From contig CM051036.1 of assembly GCA_027627225.1 (NCBI GenBank), positions 39,138,426 through 39,202,425 of the forward strand: a DNA stretch of 64,000 nt, given 5' to 3'. The stretch is from Congeria kusceri (Eukaryota; Mollusca; Bivalvia; Myida; Dreissenidae). The notes beneath the pieces are model-generated. The model saw only the letters and a list, made by a program, of their open reading frames with translations, made no database searches and was not told the DNA's origin. Shown here in pieces: positions 41,901 through 53,900 of the stretch (position 1 is the first letter of the stretch; each line of letters begins with the position of its first letter). The position numbers and the translations under genes are program-made.

Positions 41901-44900
41901 GAATGATTTACTAGCGTCACATTATTTGATATGATTGACTTCAAGTGAATCAAGAATATGCGACTAAATTGTTTACAATCATGACATTTGAATAAAGCAT
42001 GTTTTAGAAATGTCGTCATGGCAAACAGTCTTCGCATAAAAGTTTATAATGTGTTTTGCTCATTAACACTGAAAGTTTATTATGTTCATTGCATCTAAGA
42101 AAGTACACAAATGGTCTTTCCACCAAGTTAATATGGTAAACCCTTCGTATGCTCAAGTACTTGTATGACTTTTATTCCTTTGTCAAGTTACATTGATGTC
42201 AATGGTGTAACTCTTACTCTTTGTAACTGTGGGTCCACCTTCCAGATTTTGAGATACTGATCTCTAGACCAACTGACAAGCTGATAGTCCTTTTCATCTG
42301 AAACACAATAAGGACCACAATTTTACTGTAAAAAGCAAACATATTTTTGGATTGAAAAATGTCTGCATGCATGATAAACATGCTGGAACAAAACATTTTC
42401 AATATACAGAGAACCAAGACTATAGAGATTACAAACATTTTTAACAGAATTGGGTACACAAACTGTCAGATCATGTTTGAAAGATCTTGCTCCTTTTCGA
42501 AGTAAAACGATTACATTTTATAGATTTTTAACATTGACAAGTACCCCATTTTCATCTTTTGAAGAGTATTTTCAAAACTTTGCAAGTGTAAATACTTAAA
42601 AGTCCACCTACATCTCACCTTTGTACTTCCTCCACATGTACTCCACCACTTCTTCCTCCTCAGGTACTCCACCACTCACATGCCTTCTTTTTTCTTACTC
42701 CAGATGTACTTTACCACTCACTCGCCTTCTTTCTTTTTACTCCACATGTACTCCACCACTCACTTGCCTTCTTTCTTCTTACTCCACGTGTACTCCACCA
42801 CTCACTCGCCTTCTTTCTTCTTACTCCACATGTACTTTACCACTCACTCACCTTCTTTGTTCATACTCAACATGTACTTTACCACACACTCACCTTCTTT
42901 CTTCTTAATCCACATGTACTCCACCACTCACTCAACTTTTTGCTGCTTCTACATATAGTCCACCACTCACTCGCCTACTTTCTTCTTACTCAACATGTAC
43001 TTTACCACTCACTCACCTTCTTTCTTCTTACTCAACATGTACTTTATCACTCACTCACTCACCTTCTTTCTTTCTACACACCATGTACTTTACCGCTCAC
43101 TCACCTTCTTTCTTCTTAATTAACATGCACTTTACCACTCACTCATCTTCTTTCTTTTTAATCCACATGTACTCCACCACTCACTCACCTTGCTTCTACA
43201 TGTAGTTTACCACTCACTCGCCTACTTTCTTCTTACTCCACATGTTCTCCACCACTCAACATGTACTTCACCACTCACTCACTCACCTTCTTTCTTCTTA
43301 CACACCATGTACTTTACCACTCACTCACCTTCTTTCTTCTTACTCAACATGTACTTTACCACTCACTCACCTTCTTTCTTTTTAATCCACATGTACTCCA
43401 CCACTCACTCACCTTGCTTCTACATGTAGTTTACTACTCACTCGCCGACTTTCTTCTTACTCCACATGTTCTCCACCACTCATTCGCCTGCTTGTTCTTC
43501 CTCCACATGTACTTCACCACTCACTCACCTTCTTCTTCTTCCTCATGTACTCCACCACTCAGTCACCTTCTTTCTTCTTACTCCACATGTACTTTACCAC
43601 TCACTCACTCACTCACCTTCTTTCTTCTTACTCCAAATGTACTCCATCACTTGCTCACCTTCGTTTTGCTTCCTCCACATGTACTCCACCACTCACTCAC
43701 CTTCTTCTTGTTTCCTCCAAATGTACTCCACCACTCACTTACCTTCTTTTTGCTTCCTCCACATGTACTCCACAACCATTCCCATGTGACCCACAAACTG
43801 GTGTACCGGCTCATTCAAGCTCATGTTGTTCCACATCAACAGACTGCTGTCTCCCCGGCACAATGTGGACATCACCACCGATATCAGCCCATCCCCGAAA
43901 GGCTAAACAAAAGAACTGGTTATTTGAGTGACTGTCAGATACCAAACTCTAATAGTTTACGCTATACTTTCCAATAGGTCTGGAATTTTAACAGCGGTGA
44001 CCAGAAAGCCAAATTTAAATCAACAAATTATATTTTGATAACTTGGGTTCAACTCTGCACTTAACCATGTATACTACAATCATTTACCTGATGCTTGGTC
44101 AAGACATCCCATGATATGAAGCAAATCTTACTCTATTCTTGGTTATGATCTCTGACTTTGTTATGATATCTGACAATATATCTAAAAATGTGACCATTAC
44201 ATACAGAAAGTCTCTCTCTACAAACCAAAGGGTGATTTTCTTTCAGTACATCCTTTTTCTACATAAAACTAAGGTATATTGTGAGTTACTGGTATCTCAG
44301 TCCATACATTGCCATGGCATGCACATACATACAATAAAACTTTCCCCTATTGTTTGCCCATTGCATCGTGACATGATATCTCCCTTCATACTTGGTCACA
44401 GCTTGATACAGATAGACTTTCTGTGGCCTCTTACAGTGTACTTAGCTCTCCAAACTGGCAATCCTGACTTCAGCATGCCTTTATATTGGCGGAAGTTTGT
44501 ATGGTCCCAGAACTGAATAATATGAATACATGTTCTACAAAAACTGCATTTTGATGATTATGTGTGAAACTGTTGCATCTGCTTAACATTTCTATATCAG
44601 ATACAACACATGCTCAACCCTTGATTCTCAATAAGGCATTTTTAAGTAAGATTTGTATATACTTTTTCAACCTTCAAATGTCTTTTATAACTATGTTAAT
44701 CAGCTAGAAATTTTGTATTAAGTACTGAATCCAGGAAAAAAAGAAAACAAGCAATACATTGTTAACATGCCTGTCCCACTGAGAGTATACCGATTCCGAA
44801 GTTTATCAATATGCTGACAAATATTGCATGAAGACTAGAATGAAATCTTGATATACCATATAAACTTGTACTATCAGTTAATAGGGTTCATTTGACTTTC

Positions 44901-47900
44901 AACTCAATGTGTTCTATGATGTATTATCAAATCATACAAATGTTTAAATCAGAATATATGATAGTAAACTATATGATGCGTTTCGTGGGAAACCCGAGTA
45001 AAATGTCGTCCCGGATCTGCCTGTGCAGTCCCCACAGGGTAATCCAGGACGACACTTTCTGCCTTTATGACATTTTCTGTTCCAAGGAAGTCTCTTATAA
45101 ACATAAATCCACTGTCGGCGGAAATTGCCATTCTGATCCGAGACACTTTATGCACATGCATCAATCCTGGTTTTTCCACTAGACACGCCTCATATAGATT
45201 TTCTCAAACATGCTATTTTCCTCACATACACTCCCTTTAAGCTCACCTTGGCCGAGCCATCCTGACTCGCGGTGGTGAAGAAGTTTTCCTTGAAAGGACT
45301 CCAGTCCAGTCCATGAATCTTGGCCAGATGAGCAGTGTGGTACAGCACAGGTGTGTTGCCTTTCTGTCCATGTGCCGCAGGAAATTATACAGGAATTTGT
45401 ACGCAAGACACACAGTAGTGGAACAGTTTATATTTTAAGCAGAAAAATGATTCAATAATGGTTATACTTACTGAAACATGTCGTCTGACTAAACGACAAA
45501 GGAAGCATTTGCGAATGATCAAGATCAATATGTAGTGCCTGCCAGATGCACGCTGTTATTTTTGGTCGATCATTTGCTATTCCTGCCATTTCTTGAAAGT
45601 TTTGGATTGTAACAAACATTTACGTATGTTATGTAGGGTCAAATAGCAGGGGGATGCACCCTACACTTTTTGGTTACCCAACTACTGCCTATTTGGGCTA
45701 TTCAACAATGAAATGTTGAATATCTTTTAAAATTTAATATACTTTTGCAAATTTCCATATACCCCCTATTAATGAAGAAAACATGTTTGAAAACCTTTGA
45801 CAGAAACATTAGTGGCGTGTCGTGAGAAAACCGGTCTTAATGCATGTGCGTAAAGTGTCGTCCCAAATTAGTCTGTGCAGTCCGCACAGGCTAATTCAGG
45901 ACGGCACTTTCCACTTTTATGGTATTTTCTGTTTTAAGGAAGTCTCTTCTAAACATAAATCCACTGTAGGCGGAAAGTGCTGTCCTGGATTAGCCTGTGC
46001 GAACTGCACAGGCTAATCCGGGACGACACTTTATGCACATGCATTAAGACCGGTTTTATCACGACATGCTACATATTTATCAAATCCATATATTACCGCT
46101 TTTTTAGAAAATAATAAAAATGTCAAAGACCTGGTCCGGTTTTCCCCCCTGTGCCTTTTATTTCCCCCCCCCCCTGTTCATTTTGTTTTCCCCCTGTTCC
46201 TTTTCAGCAGCACCCAGTACTTCTCAACCTAGACAGCATAAGCAAGTTCGTTTTCATTTAGTTTTCATGACTGTACATGCAAAGAGAAACCCGCTTTTAA
46301 TCATACAAAAGAAAATACTTAGAGAAACCCGCTTTTAATCATACAAAGAAAATACTTGATGCCACTGTTATTCAGGGACAATTTTCTGAAGCATGCTACT
46401 GATATATCCTACCCTAGGGTCCCATATCCTGACGTCCCCTTCATGAGATGTGGCAAATAGGTTGTTTGTAACCTTGTTCCATTTTACCTGGGAGGCCCCA
46501 CCTTAAAACATTCAACATACACGGCATGAAATGTAATTATGAGTTAATGTTTCATAACAACTCTTTCATATTCTTATTGCCATTTTGGATATTACTATTT
46601 TTAGTAATTAATTTTAAATATCAGTAATTATATTTTTCAAAGACGGACATTTTGTATTCTTTAACTGATAAAGACAGACACTGCTATATTCAATATATAA
46701 TGGAAAACAATTTACCACTATCAAACAAAAAAAGCATGCAAGCTAGTAAAACTGCAGAAAAACAAACCGGTATATGGAGCATATAGCCTATAGAAGACAC
46801 TAATATTTAACCTATTTAACTCACATTAACTATTCACTCATGACAAAACTGTCTCGTTTTACAAATATTATTATTTATATGGCATATAAGATTTATAATT
46901 TTTAACTACCAGTCCTACTTACAGACACTCTGGAAGGAAGCACACGGCCGTTTTGGCTCCCTTACGTCCCACAGTAGCGTGTATGCATCCACCGAACACG
47001 AGGCTATTACGTTCACATCAAATGGGGACCAGTCAATGTCACTACGATGAAAAACAATCATTATACCACAATTCCAAAGGAATAAATTTAGTTTCAATAC
47101 AAAAACATAAACTAAACTTGTCATCTAAAGCAAGAAAAGTCTAATTTTATGTCACATGTACAGAAAGAATGGCAAACATACCAACTGGAGTTTTACCATG
47201 TCAAATACAGACAATAAAAAATCATGTCACAAAGTAAGACAACTAAACGACTTGAAGAGAGTTAATCTAATTTTAAAAACAACTATAGACATGGTATAAA
47301 CAGACACTACCAAAAGAAGCTACTCTATTTTCATTAAATACAAGTTGCTGCTTGTCATAGGTGTTCATTATTTCTATAAAAGCAACAATACATACAAGCT
47401 CTTTCATATCTTCTTTTAAGTAAAATTCACACACAAGTACCATTTAAAATAAAGTGTTCAGTGAAAAAAATCTACATATATGTCTAACAATCTGTCTGCT
47501 TTGTTCTTACGTTAAATTAAACCACAAGTAACAAATTATACCAAGATATAAGTCAAATCTACACACAAGCAATTGTACAAGTACACACAAGATGTCTCCA
47601 GTGTTCAGTAAGGCGTAAAAAAAATAATGTTTGTTTCAGGTTATATGTCTCTTATATCATAAAATATTGCTTTGAAGTAGATGCTATCAAACAAAACAAT
47701 TATTTATCCAAAAAACATTTAATTATTGGAAAAAAGTAAAAAAAGCAAAATAATATCCGACCCACTCAATGAAATGTTATAGGGTCGGGGCTTTTTTTAA
47801 TGGTAGGTCGGGTAACCTGAAACAAACATTTTTTTTTTACGCCTAAGTTACCTGATGTTGCGGGTATGAGCCTTCATCGTGCAAACCAGTTTGCTGGAGC

Positions 47901-50900
47901 CGTCATCCCAGGCATAGAGTTCCAGCTTGCGCATACTCTGTTAACATTAAAGCAGCAATCCAGAAATATGTAATCAATATAAAAATTTGCAGAAATCATT
48001 TCTAATGGAAATCTTTGGATATCACAAAATAGTTTTAGTCCTGACAAAAAATCAATAAAGGGTAGTAATTAAAACTTTAAGGCAATTATGAGTTATGGTT
48101 CTTGTATGCTTCACTTACTCTTGCTATCTTAAATCATTCTGTGCAAAATTAACAAAATGCCTTTTATCATTTTTGAATTATGCTTAGCACACTCCTGAAT
48201 TAAGGGAAGTAATTCACTAACTTCACAAGTCAGGTTCGTGGATGCAACACATCGTCTAGTGATTGCAACACATCGTCTAGTGATTGTGATCATTTCTGCC
48301 AATTTATCTGAAAATCCCTGCATGCATGACAAAATTATGCTCTGGAAAATTATTTGACCTTTGACCTTGATTAATGACCTTGACCTTTCAGCTACAGACC
48401 TGGTTCTTGAACGCCACGTGCCGTCTCATAATGACTACCACTTCTGCCAAGTTATTTGAAAAATTTTCAAGCCCGACAAAATTATGCTCCAGACAGAATC
48501 CATGGACTTAATTCTTATACTTGACCTTTGACCTTAAACTGACCTTGACCTTGGACTTTTTGCGGGCGACACATCGTGTTATAATGGTTATGACTTCTGC
48601 CAAGTTATTTGAAAATCCTTCAAAGCTGGACAGAGTTATTGCCTGGACAAGAATCTTAACATATATACATATACTTGACCTTAAAGTGTGACCTTTACCT
48701 TGGACCAAGGCACCTGGTTCGTGCAAGCGACAGCGCCGCATAATGCTTATCACTTACGCCAAGTTGTTTGAAAATCCTTCCCTGCTGGACAACATTATGC
48801 TTTGGACATGGTCTATGGCTTAAATTCTTATATTTGACCTTTGACCTTTTAGTGTGACCTTGACATTATACAAGGGGACCTGGCTCTTGCACGCAACACA
48901 CCGACACACCATGCTTAGCACTTCGGCCAAGTTAGTTTAAAATCCTTCCCTGGTGGACAAAATTACGCTTCAGACAGTATCTGTGGCTTAAATGACCATT
49001 CACCTTTAAGTGTGACCTTGACCTTGGACCTAGTGACCTGGTTCTTGCGTGCAACACATCGTCTCACCATGCTTGACACTTTTGCCAAGTTATTTAAAAT
49101 TCCTTCCAATGCTAGACAAAATTATGCTCCAGACAGTGTCTATGGCTTAAATTTTCAAATTTGACCTTTGACGTTTAAGTATGACCTTGAACTTGGACCT
49201 AGGGACCTGGTTATTGCACCCGACACACTGTCTCCCCATGCTGAACATTTGTGCCAAGTTTTTTTTAATTCCTTCCATGCTGGACAAAATTATGCTCTGG
49301 ACAGGGATAATGTACAAATTTTATATTTGACCTTTTGACCTTTAAGTGTGACCTTAACCTTGGACCTAGGGATCCAGTTCTTGCACGCGACACACCATCT
49401 CACCAAGCTCAATAGTTGTACCAAGTTATTTGAAATTCCTTCCATGCTGGACAATATTATGCTCCAGACACATCGTCTCATTATGCTTAACATTTCTGCC
49501 AAGTTATTTAAAAATCCCCAAATGCTGGACAAAGTTATTGTCCGGACAAGAATCTGAATATATGTAAATACGTACACACGTACATACGTACGTCCCCACG
49601 GACAGGGTAAACTCTATATGCCCCCCCATCATTGATGGTGGGGCATAAAAATGCATAGGAATATGTAAAACAATAATGTTTTGGTAACTTTTTTATCGCA
49701 TATATCCTGTATGCAATAGCTGGCGATGCCTCTGGAGTAAATCAGTATGTACATTAGTGTATATTCCGTTCCTACCAAGCTTTTTCGAACATGGACATTA
49801 TAAAATGCCTTTCGTAAATTTGGAACAGTTTTCAGTCGAATAACTGTCATTAACCTTCATTAGAACTAGTGTCAATTTAAGATGTATTGAATTATATTCT
49901 ATGGACTGTCGCTTAAAACATAACATGATGCTCATGCAGGGTGGCCACTGGAATTCTGAAGCAATATTTCCTGAGATTTCCCTGATTTTTTTCCTGACCG
50001 AGATGTGTTTTTACCAGACATTTGTTGTCAGATTACCAGCACAATTGGTGCATAGTGGAGGCAGTGTATACAAATATTTGAATACCAATCTCCCCTGTTA
50101 GCTTCTTTGGCTTCTCACTGGGTAAGACGTGACACCGGATATTGGCCAATTATCGAGCCAAAATAGAGCAGGTTCACTACACAAGCGGTAAGTTTTATGC
50201 CGATTTAAATTAATTTGTTGATAATATGCTATAAACAGGTGCTTATATAGACTGCCAAATAAATTTAGAAGACATTCGTGTAATTGCTATGACCATGTTG
50301 TAGATGAACAGCACAAAATCATTTATTATTATTTATTATTTATTCAGTTGCTCGTGTACGGAGTATTGCAGGCTACTGTACTGAGTATTGTTTAATAATA
50401 TACTGGTTAGCGAGTATTTGTCGGACAGTAGAATTATCCGGACATTTTTAAATATTCGCGTTTCGTAACCGCTTTTCGTATTTTATCATCACAATACAAA
50501 TAAACGCTTGTAGTTTTAAGTATGTTTCGTTTTTCTTCGAAAAAGTGAGTTTATTTTTTGGTAAAAAACCCAAATATATTCTTCCCATTTGCCACATTCT
50601 TTCAACGTTTTGATGACACTTGGCATAACTGCTACCATTTCACTCAAATCATCGTTGTCCGTTTCTAATCCTTTTCAAAATTGACATTTTCAATTATTAT
50701 GGCTTCGCCGCTGTCCAAGTTTTTGCTAAATCTTGCTTCTTTTTTTAAGGGACTATCCTTGGGCAATACGTCTCGCCTTAACACATGTATTTTTTTGTTG
50801 TCTTCATCTACATTGATCGTTCTGCCCTGTTCTCTGCACAAATCAGGCGATATTTTATATACGACCATTTTTGTTTGTTGTTGATCAATTATTCTGAATT

Positions 50901-53900
50901 TAATTTCTGCATATGAATGATTTTCGATTAGGTGGTTAATCATGTCTTTGAATTTTTCGGAGTAAAAGCAGCAATACATGTCGGTGAATCTGAAAACAAA
51001 AAAGTTAATGTACATTGTATATCTAATGCACGTTATGAACCCTTATAATATGACTTATAAATCAACGTTATTGGCTTAGCGACACACCTTCTACAGAAAA
51101 TTATATATGATATTGCACATTTTTTACATTAACCGTGCAAATATAAGTTAATATTGCACAGGACGTTGTGTTGTTCAAAGATGACGTCATAATACGCTGT
51201 CATTTGTAAACGACTATGTCAAAATGTTAGCTCCAAATAGATTAGTGATGCTATGTTCAGTGGATACTATTATGTCTTTTTTATTTGTATTTGATTAAAT
51301 GCACAGATAATCAACATCGCTGAATGTTATTCTCATTTGCCTTTTCTTTAGCGATTTTGAATAATAATAATAAAAGTTATGATAAAACAGCCCTGCACCG
51401 GTGCCTCCGAGAAGAAACGTAAACTTGATTTAAGATAAGCATTTAATTTACTTGATTTACTTTTCTTTTTGTTTTAAAATAATTATTGAAACATAAAATT
51501 GTGTTTTAGTAACAATTTCATCAGCTGTCGTTTATTTTATAGGTCATACAATAAAACAAGTTTGAGCTTTATAGCTGTGCAATATCATGTCGCCTCGTTC
51601 AATATGGATTTTGCTGTGCCCCATCACACGATATTGGAGTCCATATTTGTATAATATTAATCCATTCTACTATTATTATTGTATACTATTTTGTATGTAT
51701 CGATAAAGCTTTGGATAACTACTATTTTATTTAATGACATTTAGGTATTTATGGCATAAATCAGCAAAAACGGTAATGGCTATTTACGCAATACCCAGTA
51801 CACTAAATATGGATACAATGCAATACTCCGTACACGAGCATGCAATACTCAGTACACGAGTTGGCATTGTTTAAGTAGAACTTACTTAATACGCAACAAA
51901 AGTAGCTGAAATTTTCAGGAAATGTTCTTTATAGTATTCGCAAACAGTAGCTCGATTCACATTTTTCTATACAGGTTTAAACTGATCAATAATTTAAAGA
52001 AACAAACAAGGAGCTGCATTTTTTTCAGAGAGCAGTTTACGTTTATTTACTGATTATTCACTGTTTATCTATTATATCGGTCAAAGTAAGTATATGACGG
52101 TCTTTGCAATTGAGCTGGCAGTCTAGGTCAGCACATACAAATATAAAATTGTAAACAGAATACTTGAAATCTGTTTTACTTACCGTTGTTGGAGCTGTTT
52201 TCTATATCGCTGCTCTATTTTGGCTTGATAATTGGCCAATATCCTGTGTCACGTCTCACCCAGTGCTCGATAATTGGCCAATATCTGGTGTCATGTCTTA
52301 CCCAGTGCTTCTGTTAACTTTTTATTCAACACAAAAATGATACTGTTTTTTGTATTATTGTCACACGAGTCTATTTATCTATTCTAAGATTCTTAATTTC
52401 CCTTACTCTCTCATTTTGCATTTTTTTCTTTCATTTTGGTATTATTCATCTAATTATTTTTATCATGATTTTAATTGTTGCTAAAAGGCAAGTTGCTTTG
52501 CATTTCAACTAGGAATGGCATCGAATACCAAAATCGGTGTTTGAATATTCGCTTTTTCATTCAATCGAATATTTGAATATTTGTATAAATTCATAATAAC
52601 TGCTTTGAACTTTGTATGACTTTAGTACAGAATAGCCTAAATACAATAATATTTTCTTTAACAAATGCTGCTTTCTAATTAATGCATAAGTTGCACGGTA
52701 TACATGCATCAACAACTCCATGACCCATTTTCATTGTTCTTTTAAACAAAAAAAAGATTTCAAAACACCACACATTTTTTTTTGGATATGGAAACGCTCC
52801 AATAAGCGTTAGTTTATCAGCAAATTTGACCAATGTTCTCAGCTGTAGTGACTGCTAAATGAGTAATCGCACTTCTGGAATTTTAATTTTTGTTTTTACT
52901 CGCTTCAAAAGCCTACGTGAATTGTAGTCACCAATAAACATTTATAGTTTCCTACTGTCTGATGTAGCTGTGACAAGAGGAGTGCACTGTGGGGACTGAC
53001 ACCAACCCATATATTTAATATCTTTCAGTCTGACTGCAGACATGGGGAAATTCTATTGAAAACATAGTATTAGGTTTGTATTGGTGAAATGCAGCCAAAA
53101 TGTTGACATAAAAATACTTTCTACAATCAGGAAATTGTTGGTTTTTTAAAAGCAATACAAATTTGCGAATATTCAAATGGCGATTCAACTATTAGAATGG
53201 CAATCATTCAATCGAATATTCAAATAGTTTTGCCATCCCTTATTTTAACTTGTCCCAATTCTAATTCGCTTGATGTTGCTTTCAGACCCATCACAATAAA
53301 AACAACATTTCAACACAAACTTAGAACAAACAAACTACGGTATACTATGTTTGAATTGTCAATGCATCAAAACTAGACTTCCAGGCAGGAAAACTCTCTC
53401 TTATTTACATGCCTTTAAAAATATATAGCTGCCATGGGCAAGTGGTCATCCCCTAAATATAACACAAGATATACCAAAGAATGTTAACTAAACTTCACGG
53501 ACGATTTTAATAAAATTCTGAAAAATGTGCAATTTTCGTTAAATAAATGCCAACCTATTAAATTATTAATTTCACTGAAACTTTGGAATTAATTTTGAAA
53601 TATTAAATAAGAAAAAAATGCTATGAACGTACAGCAGAAGAGAACCAATGTGCATGGGATGCATGTGGGTTCCATTGCACACAGCTGATGTCATATTTAC
53701 TCTGGCGCGTGAGACGATGGACCTTCTTCACGTTATCTAGGTCCACAAGAGCCAGGACACGACGCCTGCAGACAAGTAAGTGCAAAGTACATTTGATAGT
53801 ATAGGATAATGATACATATACAATATAATGAACAGGCAGAGAAATGCTACTATTTAAACGAGTTTAATATTTACAGTCTTCCATCAACCAACAAATCAAA

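Noticed and set aside
42621..43977. Long plus-strand ORFs (up to 238 codons, Ser/Thr/Leu/His-rich repeats)
   Set aside because: They are the antisense reading of the donor-site minisatellite. The 42-base unit is a multiple of three, so frames without stops persist by chance; no known protein resembles them.
50665..50989. A WDR59 exon within intron 3
   Set aside because: Same strand and a good acceptor, but it ends in a stop, has no place in the WDR59 protein, and lies entirely inside a TIR-bounded element.
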